From Rhynchospora pubera (lineage: Eukaryota; Streptophyta; Magnoliopsida; Poales; Cyperaceae): a stretch of 64,000 bases of DNA. The notes beneath the pieces are model-generated. The model was given only the letters and a program-made list of their open reading frames with translations. It had not been told where the DNA came from and searched no databases. The stretch is from positions 289,494,653-289,558,652 of the forward strand of contig CM051460.1 of assembly GCA_028095005.1 (NCBI GenBank). Reading direction: 5' to 3'. Below, piece after piece: positions 44,001 through 54,926 of the stretch (position 1 is its first letter; each line of letters begins with the position of its first letter). Made by a program: the position numbers and the translations under genes.

Positions 44001-47000
44001 GAGGTTGTAAATTCAAATCCTTTAAAGGATCAGGTTTTCGGTAATTTGGAGGAAGGCTGGAAGAAAGGGGATGCTTGCTCTGTGAGGATTCAAGCTCAGA
44101 CCAGAGAAGGCCAAGAGGATTGATGTTGTCATTTGATGGGGTGGCACTTCTTGGAACTTGGAGGTTGTGATGAGGAAGCAATTGACCGGAATCGCCCACT
44201 TCAGACATGGCACCATAAAGAGGTTCATTGGAGCTAGCCCGTGGGGGTGATTCGGTATTTTCACTTGTTTGTTTTGTTGCTTGTGATGTGCCCATACTGC
44301 TCTTGGGCCTCCCTACATATATTACTTCTGCCAAAAAAAGAAAAACAAAATAACAAATTATACAAACATAACAAGGAGAAATTTACAACAGGTCAAAATG
44401 GCTTTAGTATATGATATGGACGGGACAAATACTTTAAGAAAGAAAGAGATACCTTCATTTTCCATGCCAGTAGAAGCACTTTGAGACCATTGCTCTCCAA
44501 ATCTTGAAACTGCCACTGGGTCAACTTGGTCGGGCTGTGGGGCCCATCCAACACCCCCTTCCAATGGAACCTCAGATCCATCAGGTGCCAGCTCATTGCT
44601 ATTATTATGCTCAAAAGAACCACCTAGTGGTTTAGTAATCCCAGCATCATTATTAGTTGCAACAGGAACCGGGGCAGATACCTGTACCGATTGCATCTTC
44701 TGTCTTAGTTGGGGCATGACCTCACCAAGGGGCCGGTACGGAGTGCCCTCTGGAGCATCAGTGGGGCAAACTGGTAAATCCAATCCAAAATACCCTTCCT
44801 GGAACCAAGAAATGATATCGATCCCCAGGAAAGGTCCCTGGATGCCACCCTGTGGGTCCTGATAATACAAGCTCACCTCTTCCAGAGGCGGGCTAGGGCT
44901 CTTTTCAAGGTATTCAGGTTTGTACTGGACGATTGGTGTGTCAAAAAGCAAGCTTGAGTCATCGGGTAAGTTAACACTGGACTCAAAGTGCCCCACATCC
45001 TGTGCTTCACTTTTTGAGGACGTTGATTTTTCAGTAAATTCAGAAAATGGGTCTTCGACCAACCCAATGTCCAAAGTGTGCTGATTGACATCCAGCTCTG
45101 AAATTGAAAATTTGAAGTTTCAGAAAACAACAAGGGCCTTTGAAAGAAAAGACAACAAATTATAGAGAACAGAATACAAACTGTTAATGCTCTGGAAACA
45201 GATCTTAATAAAAAAATTCACAACTGAACATTTTGCAAACAGTAATAAGAATTCAAATCTATTTTGATCCCAATATGAACATCGACGTTACTAATCCAAG
45301 CGAAAAAAAAGATAGCACAAACAAAATTAAAGAGCAGTAAGGACCAGTGCAAATTATCATACTATATCAATTCAGTAGCCACCAATTAATATGCCAAATA
45401 AGACTTCAAACTTAATGTACCAATTGTTTAGAAACTTAAATTACCTCACATCCAAAACTATTATTCTACACAAAAGATGAATTTACAGTTTCACCATGAT
45501 CCAGTTTCCAATAATTGCCTTCACCCACTCGAATCCCTAAATTTTTCACATGCAATGACTTTTCATTGTGTTTTTGTTCAAGAATTAGTCATTGTTTGCA
45601 GCTTTGGATCCAAAAGTTATGATAATTAAAACTCAACCATAATCTAACTCCCACAGATGCTGCTTTCACCCATGAGTTATAGCACCTGTCAGTTGGGTGC
45701 TCTTGAATTCCTCAACCTTTTCACTTGAGATGGCTTTTTCGTTGTTCTTTTGTTCCAGTATTAGCCATGGCTGGTGGTACTGTGTACCAAAAAAAAAAAG
45801 ATAAATAAACATGATTTGAGATCTAACCAGGATTCGAAATTCCTGCAGTAATAGGCCTTGCATATTTCTCCTCTCCTAAAGACAGGAAACTTGATTCTGG
45901 AACAACAAATTCAAGAAGTTAGCAAACCAGTTTGAAAGGATGTTTAATATTTATAATGAGAGAGAGTGAGAGAGAAACCAATGCGAGAGCTGTTGTGTTT
46001 CTTCAAAGGATCAGTACCACTGGTGATAAGATTTCCCTTGTAGATCTCCTCCAGAGTAACCTATAATTATACTCTTTTAATAATGTTCATGCATTCAACC
46101 ATATATTCCCACTCTACAATTGTTTTATCATAAAAAGTCGGAAACACAGCCTAATTGGCACTACCAGCCTATATTGACTTCAGAAGTAATAAACCTACAC
46201 CCTTTCCCAGCCCCCCAACCTTTCTTAAGGAGAAGGAAAAAGAAAACAGAAAACTATACATATACAATTCTGAAAGCTGTAAGGAAATGGTATCACGTAC
46301 CTTTTCTTCATTATCAGGTTCAAGGAAAGCCAGGGGAGAGACCTCACTGGGCAAAGTGACAGAAGGCACTGTCTCAAAACCCACACGGGCATCTTCATTA
46401 TTTCCCTTGACAAACCTATTCTTCCTGTATATGTCAAGCAACCTCCCTCTAGGATATCTAAAGCTTATCTTTCCCACATTGTCCCCACCACCCCTACTCA
46501 TAGGGGATGCACCAATTGGACCAACACGGCCCAAACTGGAGCTCGACCTACCACGGCCAGCAGCAAAACCAACATTAGTGGTCAGCTCCTGACGGGCAGC
46601 ACCTCCTCTCTCTGATCCAAAGCCCGGAGCGACCCGATATGTTGCCACCGGCCCCTCTTGACGATGGCGAGGCCGCCACTTATCTCGCGAGTCAGTCTCA
46701 GCCAGAGGACTGGTAGCAAACTTCTCTGTAGTCAGATTTGAGTTAGGATTTGAATTTGCTTCGTGCTGTTCTTTTTCAGGGACATCTACTGGCTTCTTGT
46801 CTTGTCGGATTTGGGTCTCTCTTTCTTTATCACGATGGTCATCTGGACCCCAGCGAGATGACCACTTGGTGGGATTTCCAGGATTAGGGTTACGTGCAGG
46901 TGGTTCAGATTCTTTCTTGGGACGATCCCCACGCCGACCTAACAACCCAGTTTCTCTCTCCTCCTCACGCCAACGACGCGTACTTTGGGAATTTTCTGTT

Positions 47001-48635
47001 TCAAGCATGCTTCTCCTACGTTCCCTCTTGTTCTCTTGGGGCACTTCTGGAAGGTTCTGGGGACGTCCATCCTATGAATAACCAAATTAAAGGCAAAAAA
47101 GTAATCTATTAGTGTGCTATTTAGATATAATTTTTCACTTGTTTCCTTTGCAAATAATTACCAGTGTGCCTACGAGAAACTTATAGATACAATGCGGCAA
47201 TGTGATTGGTAAAGTACATATCATCCCAGCACACACAGTAACTGGAATGAAATAGCAAGTACGAGACTGACATAGTAATAATTGGCTAAAATAAGGGTTA
47301 CTCAGTGGAGCTTGGGTTTACAGCAATATATCCTACTTTGTACCCAAACATGTTCTAGTTTGTGCTCAAACTAGGGGCTTTCATGTAAGTGTGTGTGCGC
47401 AGGCACGCGTGTGTGAAAGAGAGAGAGAGAGAAAAGAGAGAGTTTTAAACCTTGATTTCAGTAGGCTTAGCATAAAGCCACTGAGGAGAGAGAGGGATGT
47501 TCTCAGAAGACTGCTGGTCTGCATATGTATTCATTGTTTGTAAGGAACTATGATGGAACAATTAACAACAACAGTTGCAAAACGACTCAAGCACAAATAA
47601 TATATTCAAAAAATTGAAACAGGGATCAGAGACCAAATTCCATATGGAACCTGTCTATTTAGAGTATTGGTTGCTATTAACAATTAAAGATTACCCGAGC
47701 TAACATCACCCTCCATTCCAAAACTACAATTGCACAAGGCTAATAATTTGTAATTCATGCATGGTCTCCCAAATTAATAGGAACCACAGACATTTTTTCT
47801 TCCAATATTCGCATTTGGAAGATCTATGCTACTTACTAGTTATGAGGATATTAGCATAAGTCATCGTTGTAATAAAAAGAACATACAAAATAGAAAGAAA
47901 GTTATGATATAACCTTTAAAATCGTCAACAAAACCCAAAGTAGCTTTCTCTTCTTCCAACCCAACAGTGAGCGAGCCTGTGTAACAAATTAATAGAAAAA
48001 TAGATTAGTTATCTTTTCAACTAAATATTACAGCAAAAAGAAAAGCATTCCAAATCTACTCCATGTAGCTTGATTCATAATATGGGCATAACTGAAAAGA
48101 GAGGAAGTAACATCTGATAGATAATCAGGGTAAAATGGTTATACTATCTAAATTTTGAAGAAGAAATTGAAGGAGCTTAAAAAAAATCAATTTGTTTAAG
48201 AAAAGACGCAAAGTCTGCTCCTAACATTGCCATATTGAGAAAAAGCCTAAACGAGCTAGTGATTTCTGATACAAATTACGAAAATAACCAGAAAAAAACA
48301 CAAATCCTGAATTGAACTAAAATGGATCCAATCGACCATCGACTTATTAGAAGAAAATATATACGAAATAACAAAAAAAAAACACTAAATTACATATAGC
48401 AAGGAAAACAAACCCTCATCAAACATCCATTTAAGCAACCCTAAGATCGCAACTAACGCATATCAGTTTGATCTACTCAAGATAATCCAATTCAAAACAA
48501 CTTGAGAACAAGCAAAAATAAACTCGTTCAAAAATAGATTTGATAAAAGTAGAAAGAGCGATCGGATCAACCTTTGCCACGGAGCGATTCATCAGAGGAG
48601 AGGTCAAGCGCGCGATCTAACTTGCCTTCAGCCAT
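41009..48635 (-). CDS. EXA1: GYF-domain translation regulator, EXA1-like
   Basis: Twelve GT-AG exons in phase: 48635-48572, 47976-47914, 47518-47451, 47071-46301, 46060-45979, 45896-45828, 45097-44453, 44327-43504, 43016-42026, 41925-41862, 41601-41486, 41331-41009. The protein is about 1359 residues and starts MAEGKLDRALDL. Residues 271-277 (YPRGRLL, within FRYPRGRLLDIY) form a YX4L-phi motif like the eIF4E/nCBP-binding site of EXA1. The GYF domain is about 445-505 (SLYYQDPQGGIQGPF..ISWFQEGYFG), which binds proline-rich ligands. About 711-862 is a Gln/Glu-rich coiled coil with QQERL repeats. The C-terminus is Lys-rich and ends HSNRIMMGEIQRPDE. Arabidopsis EXA1 (about 1700 residues) acts in the cytoplasm in translational repression, in control of immune receptor mRNAs, and as a host factor for potexviruses. 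This copy is shorter, so a small exon between exons 8 and 9 may have been missed. A paralogue such as PSIG1 is the alternative. Confidence 0.88.
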
Positions 48636-48935
48636 TTGTAATAGAGAGATCCGAAGATTCGACGACGACGGAGTGCAGAGCGAGAAGGGAGTGCGATGCG
48701 AAGTTAGGGTTTCGGATTGAGCGAGATTCCGAAGGTCTCAAGGTGAGATTTCGAAATCGAAGCAGAGGAGGAAAGGAAACGGAGAGAGAGAGAGAAAGAA
48801 GGCTAGGGTTTTAGAGAAAGCGAGGAAAGAGAGGAGAAAGAGATCGCGGCTGGAAGCAGGAGAGGGTTGGAGGCGAGAGAAAGAGAGAGATTACAGAGAG
48901 AAAGGGATTGGAAGAGAGAGAGATGAGGTCTCAGC
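48636..48935 (-). promoter_or_regulatory. 5' leader of the GYF gene, GA-rich
   Basis: The region before the start codon is rich in GAGAGA on the plus strand, so the transcript leader is CT-rich, common in plant housekeeping genes. No clear TATA is seen, and transcription probably starts between 48850 and 48950. Confidence 0.45.
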
Positions 48936-49206
48936 ACATTTTGCGTAGACCTGTTCTTCGTGTTACTGTGGCTTACAGGTGGTGCATGGAATTAGGTGAC
49001 GGGAGCATTTTGGTAGCGCAGTGGACGCGGTCTTCGAAGGCCAACTGATCGCATCGCAGAGAGCGAACGGTTAGATTTGTAATGCAAGTGCGCAAGAGAC
49101 TTCTGTGAACCAAGTCGGTGAGATGAGAGAAATTGACCCTTCTCAGGACTGTACTGCACGAAATCCTGTAGATCGAGTCTATGTGTAAAGTATATCTGAA
49201 GATTGT

Positions 49207-49425
49207 CAAAAAAATTGCGTATTCGAAACGGGACCCGAATCCGGTGTAGCGCGGGACACCGTGTAGCACGCGTACGAGCCGTCTGATCTTGATCGGACGG
49301 TTCATTTTTTACGGGCCTATCAATCTAGGTTACATGCACGGGGCTCCCTTGCCCATTGGATCTTGATCAGACGGCTCTGATGCCGCGCTACACGGTGTGC
49401 CGCGCGGCACCAGATCTGAATTCAT
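49207..49425. mobile_element. family D MITE, copy 2 (inverted)
   Basis: The core, read in reverse, matches 32755-32940 nearly base for base over about 105 bp (CCTAGATTGATAGGCCCGTA and flanks). Outer arms GGTGTAGCGCGGGACACCG and CGCGCTACACGGTGTGCCG are inverted repeats. It lies about 570 bp upstream of the GYF start codon. Confidence 0.78.
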
Positions 49426-49634
49426 TCGAAACGAGGCAGCAGGGAAGACAGTGGCGTTTGTGAGGTGGCTATTAGAGGGTCTGGCGCGTCAGATCTGATC
49501 GATCGACAATTCTCTTCCAGTTCCGTTTGCATAGATGCAAGAACAAAGAATAGCTTTTTTCTACTTCTAAATTTATTATAAAAATATAAATTATTCACAA
49601 AGTTATACTCTTTCCAATATTTCTTCTCTTATTA

Positions 49635-49854
49635 GGGTGTGTTTGGATGAGTCAGGAATAGAAAATAGAAATAAAAAATTTCGATTTGCGTCTTTATTCT
49701 TATTCTTGTGCAATCCAAACAACACAAGAATAAGGAATAAGGGTCCTTATTTCTATACTAACAAAACCATAGTATAAGAATAAGGAATAAGGATAAGCAC
49801 GTAAATTGAAATTCCTTATTCCTATTCCTTATTCCCGACTCATCCAAACACACC
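49635..49854. mobile_element. Tourist-like (PIF/Harbinger) MITE, 220 bp
   Basis: GGGTGTGTTTGGATGAGTC and the inverse GGTGTGTTTGGATGAGTC, flanked by the 3-bp TTA duplication (49632-49634 and 49855-49857). It sits next to a fragment of a family E copy (about 49555-49631), which it appears to interrupt. Confidence 0.8.
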
Positions 49855-49859
49855 TTATA

Positions 49860-50019
49860 AAGCTTCCGTTTGGATGCGTTGAGAAAAAGTGGGAAGAAGG
49901 AAGAAGGAAGAAGGGAAGAAAAAAAATTATAAACAATCCAAACTCTTCACAAAGTTACACACTTCTCAATACTTCTTCCCTTCTTCCCTTCTTTCCACAC
50001 CTATCCAAACGGAGCCTAA
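49860..50019. mobile_element. Tourist-like MITE, family E
   Basis: Left AGCTTCCGTTTGGATGCG, right CCTATCCAAACGGAGCCT. The interior has the family core ATTATAAACAATCCAAACTC and CACAAAGTTACACACTTC. Confidence 0.75.
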
Positions 50020-50862
50020 AAGAATACCTTCACTTCAAACAATGGTCTAGAATCAGTATGACACTATCTCTATCAATTTATAGCACTATAAATGTCTAAA
50101 TTTCAAAAAATATACAACAAACTCGAGTGATGTAGAGCGGTTGGCTGTTTATAACGGCCAAATTGCAAACATACACATTAATGATGGACAATGGTGTTAG
50201 AAAAGTCACTTTAGAACAGACTCAAGAAAGGATAGAAGGAACATTTTATTAATATTTCTGTTCATTGTTGCTCACTCAATAACTCATATTGATCTTTTGT
50301 TCAAAGGATGAGCACGAAGCACATATTCTCACTTTTCTATTTTTGCCCACAACACATGTACGAATGTACCAATAGGTACCAATCTGAATCAGCACGCATC
50401 AGCAGATAATGGTTTAACTGGATCAGACCCAAGCTAAACAATGGAAAGAAATTGCTAATGTAAGGTAGGAATGTAATTTTAATACAACCAAGATCATAAA
50501 TATGGAACCTTTGATTCAATAAGATTACTATCTCATTTCAAAATTGCATTTTTGCATTCCTCATGGCAGCAATCCTCATGCAATTTATCGGCAAGATATG
50601 ACGAATATGATTTTAGAACAAAAAGCAGGATGGTGTGCTAACATGAAGTTTCTCAGTTTCTCTTCAGTCGTTGAAGCAAAAAGACCTACAAAAATCTGAC
50701 CATTAATAATGTTGTGTTTTTTAATTTGAGAAATACGAATTCAGTGATAAAAGAAATAAATTGCTATAAATGAGGGTCGATGCGCCACATCTTGCGAGGC
50801 ACAATAGACCTCACAGTATAGATGACCATGGTAGTTAAATATATTAAAATCTATTATTATGC

Positions 50863-50999
50863 GATAGGTGTGGGAAGAAGGAAAGAAGGGAAGAAGTATT
50901 GGGAAGTGTGTAACTTTGTGAAGAGTTTGGATTATTTATAATTTTTTTTCTTCCCACTTTCTTCTTCTTCCTTCTTCTTCTTGCATCCAAACAGAGCCA
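50863..50999. mobile_element. family E MITE, left end trimmed
   Basis: The right end is GCATCCAAACAGAGCC. The core GAAGTGTGTAACTTTGTGAAG and GTTTGGATTATTTATAATTT is in the opposite orientation to the 49860 copy. The terminal GGCTCCGTTTGG of the left end is missing. Confidence 0.6.
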
Positions 51000-51547
51000 T
51001 AGAGAAGACCTACGATTAAGACAAAATTGACCTATTATTTATAATAATTACTGCATATATAGTTTGGATAATCACGTACCATGTACTGGAAAAAGAAAAC
51101 AAAAACACACTTACCTGTTGTTTCTTGATCGTTTAAGGTTAGATCAGTTAAATGGCACCACAGGGAAGTATCGTGCCAAATGCAACAATATGATTTCATC
51201 AAAGAATATGAAAGAAAATTGAATATATAGAAAAGTACAAATGCTACCCTTTGGCATTATTTTAATTTGATATGCAAGTCTTATTAAGACTTGAAAGCGA
51301 AGGAAAAAGGAAGCAGCAATTTTCAGTCCATGCCTTCAAATCAATATCCAGCAACCAATCAATAACCAATCCAATGAAGAGGCGAACCCCCACTATTATC
51401 TACCAAGCTCTAAAATTCTGGTACTGGTATCCTACCTCTTGGATCCATAACCACCACTATTATCCATGCCTAATTACTACAAACCAAACTATAGTTTCCA
51501 ATTCATAAGGGACAAAATTAGCACATCCAAGTGCCAAACAACTCCCT

Positions 51548-51706
51548 GGCTCCGTTTGGATAGGTGTGGGAAGAAGGAAAGAAGTGGGAAGAAGTATTGG
51601 AAAGTGTGTAACTTTGTGAAGAGTTTGGATTGTTTATAATTTATTTCTTTCCTTCTTCCTTCTCCCTACCTTCTTCTCAATGCATCCAAATGGTACCCCT
51701 GATATA
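51548..51706. mobile_element. Tourist-like MITE, family E
   Basis: Left CTGGCTCCGTTTGGATAGGT, right GCATCCAAATGGTACC. The interior is nearly identical to the 50863 copy (GGGAAGAAGTATTGGAAAG). Confidence 0.75.
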
Positions 51707-52802
51707 ATCAAATTTATTAGCTAAAACAAAATCCAATCCCAGCTTTGTATAACAACTTTGTACATTATACCATGAGCTGTTAAAATCCGTATCAATATTA
51801 CCTTAAATTTGTTTGTATTGAATAGTCTGAGCTCTAACCTGAAAAAAGGAATTAGAAAAAAAATTAATACCTGGGGGGTATGTAACCTGGTTTTTGTAAA
51901 CTAAAACTTTCTAATTAATGGATGTCTATGGGCCCTTAGCACCAAAAAAAAAGAAAAAGAAAAAGCCAGGACAGGTAAATCACGGCTAACCCTTCCAATA
52001 CTTTTTCTGAGACCTCTATTAAAACAATCATTCCACTAAAAATAGGTACAAAACACTGAATTTTGTAAGATATAACGGGTAATATCAATTTTAAAATATG
52101 ACCTTCTATATGGTAATAAAATATAAAAATAAGATTGTCAGAACTAACAATTCACTAAAAAAAAGACATTTATGTTTCCAAAACAGTAATAAGTTAGTCC
52201 TAAGATAAAGAAAAAGAGAATAAATACCAAATGTAAGAGTAAATAGCTTGAGATGGGATAAATCGCACTAAAATTCCCACTGGCCTGACAACTGGATGAT
52301 AATTCATTTGATGCATATGAGGATTTAATTTTGTAAGGAGCCAAAAAACAGAAATAAATAAAAGAAATTAGTAAGAAATGTTTTATAAAAGGTTCAAAGA
52401 TTACTTACTGAAATATTCTGAAAGATTGGAGAATGCCAAGAGGCCTGGAATGTTGTCAAGAGGACCTAACAAACATAAATTGATCCCAGTTTGTTAGATC
52501 AATTTATTGTAAGAAGAAAAAACTTGTATTGCCCCTTATCAATTTTGCACATAAAAATTAAAACCAAAGTAGGATGAAGTTCACATAAATATGATAGCAC
52601 CAATTTGTATTGCATGCTCAATAGCACCATTCGTACCTTTTTTTGAGATCAGTAATAGATGGCTACAAATATATATGCAGTGTCCTGCATAGAAATATGA
52701 AATGTTATTATCAGATAGAAAATACAAACAACATAGGAAAAGGAAGCATCAATTTATTTTGTTGTAGTTAAAACACAATTTGCTTTTACCGTTTTTTAAG
52801 AA

Positions 52803-54926
52803 ATGAAGAGCGATCAAGATTGCTCCAAGATTTGCTCTCGCAACCATCATCGGAAGTTGACGCTTGCTCCAGGCTTCTCCGTTTTCTCCCTCCTCTCGAG
52901 AGAAGTAGAGGATCCCACTTCAGACAGAATCGATATTCCAACTGAAGAACTCTTGGAGATACTACAGATCAAAACTACAGCCCAAGAAAGCCCAAGATCC
53001 ACCATCTCCTCTATCAATTCCTCTCCAATCCCACCAAGCTCCTCCGGTCCCGTTTTACTGGCAACCTCCAGCACGCCAAAGCATACGCCGCGATCTTTCG
53101 CTGAGGTAGTCGTGGTACCCCACCAGTCAGAGGGATGGCAGACGAAGACCAAGAGAAAAATCGCAAAAACTGGCGTAGAAAGACTTAAGGAGATCAGAGC
53201 CATTCAATGGGAAAAGAAATTGTGCTTTAGGTGTGGAGATAAAGGACATGTGGCGGCAGGCTGTAGAAGTAGTAAGTTCTGTTTCCATTGCAAAGTTACT
53301 GGACACCTAGTTCAAAATTGTAAGGTCTTATTTCCGATTGATATCAGAAGCAACCTTTCATCCTCCTCTTTAGTTTCTCCCAAATCCAGATCTCTCCCTT
53401 CTTCAACCTCCGAAAACCCTAACTCTTCGCCTCCTACCATGGCAGAGCATTCTTTCTCCTCCAACCCCCTTCCAAGTGCTAAAACCAAGGTGGCGGGATC
53501 GCAGCGAGTTCTTTCTCAACTCAGAGAAACGGAGCAAACAAAAGCGATTGAAGCCGAACTCAGGGGTAGTGTAGTGCTTCAAGCCGACTCACAGATCCCA
53601 GTGGAGGAAGTAATGGCAGGGATGAGAGGTCATTTCCCCTTTGGTGTGCCTTGGACAGTGCGAGTGCTTCCTTTCAACAAGTTTCAAGTTGAAAGTACTG
53701 CTGATTGGAAGGAGAAAGTAGAAAACGAGGGTTCAATCAAGATTGGCCTTCACTGGATGAAGGTTATCAAAAAAGAAGAAGCAAGAAAGATTCTGGATCC
53801 GAGAGCTGACACTTGCAAACTCTGGATCCGAATCACAGGTGCCCCTTAAGGATGGCTAGCCTGGCCAGCAATCAACGAGCTGGTAAGATTTGGAGACATC
53901 ATCGACTTCGACAAAGCCACAGCTACTAGGCGAGATCTTCGCTGGGCAAGAGTTTAGGTGGAGATGAAAAATACTGATGTGGTTCCTGAAGAACACTCCT
54001 TCGAACTCATCAGGGACTCGGGAAAGAAAGAAATGGTGGATTTGAGGTATGCAATTGAAACTGAGGAGATGTTGCGTAGAGACCCCCCCTTGGAATTCTC
54101 CAACCAAGACTATGCAGCAGCCTGTGGAAGACTAGATAGAGCTTTAAGGGATCATACCCTGATTAATACTGCACCTCTAGGTTTTGAACATCTCCAGAGC
54201 AATCCAACCTTCCCTGAAAATACCTCCATGTTTCAAGGCAACATGATCCCTCCTTTCCCGGTGGCACCTTCCTATTTTACTGGTATGACTGGTTGCTACC
54301 CACATTCTTTCCCAGGGTTTGGGGTCAGTGGGCAAGAAGGAAGATTAGGTGGCCATGAGACCAACAGGCAGGGTTTCAAAAATCAAAACACCAAAAAGAA
54401 GTATACCAGAAAGTACTGGACCAGATCTCAGACAAAGAAAGCTAATGGGGTCAAGATCAGAGATACTGGTAAAGAGATGACTTCTAAGGCAGTGAGAGAG
54501 GAAGTGTTTGGAAAATGCAAGAAGACTGCCATTTCAGTGTCTGATGATGATGTTGAGATGGGGGAGTTAGAAGAATTAAGAGCAGCAAACTTAGCTTTGA
54601 AGTCTCAGCTCAGAATGGAGAGGGAGAAGCAAGCTCTTAATGCCTCTGCTGCCAATAACTCCAACAATGTCAGAGATACAGGTATACCTTCTCACATTTT
54701 ATCTAATTTTACCCCTTTTAGTAATTTGCAAGATGACCAAATTGTAGAAATTTTAGAAGATTTGGGCATCTCAGTAGGACTGAATAGTTTTGATAGCTTA
54801 AATTTCATCAAGTCTGTCAGAAATATGGAGGCTGATAGAATGCTTAACATTCTGGATGGGGTAGCAAATACCATCAAATCTCAGCTCCATAATAGCATCT
54901 GTGCTAGGTCTCTAGATTTCCAATGA
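52803..54926 (+). pseudogene. LINE ORF1 (gag-like, CCHC), two stop codons
   Basis: One frame of 707 codons interrupted by TAA at 53847-53849 and TAG at 53955-53957. The first part has two CCHC knuckles (CFRCGDKGHVAAGC and CFHCKVTGHLVQNC), then a DUF4283-like domain starting about residue 255. LDPRADTCKLWIRITGAP falls just before the first stop. The domain continues past both stops (RWARV, then VEMKNTDVVPEEHS). The distal part has a Lys-rich stretch and an acidic coiled region ending near the ORF2 start. LINE ORF1 proteins bind element RNA. The knuckles lie N-terminal to DUF4283 here, which is unusual: in many plant LINEs they follow it. The stop TGA (54924-54926) overlaps the ORF2 ATG as ATGA. 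Confidence 0.85.

Larger units (their letters stand above)
48936..52758. other. intergenic, MITE cluster
   Basis: No complete gene is seen. The stretch holds a family D MITE (49207-49425), a Tourist-like MITE (49635-49854) and at least three family E MITEs. 52409-52684 contains two exon-like minus-strand pieces, listed with the unrecognised gene. Confidence 0.55.

Noticed and set aside
46797..47112. Plus-strand frames opposite GYF exon 4
   Set aside because: The minus-strand exon is supported by splice sites, the YX4LL motif and phase. The plus frames have no support.
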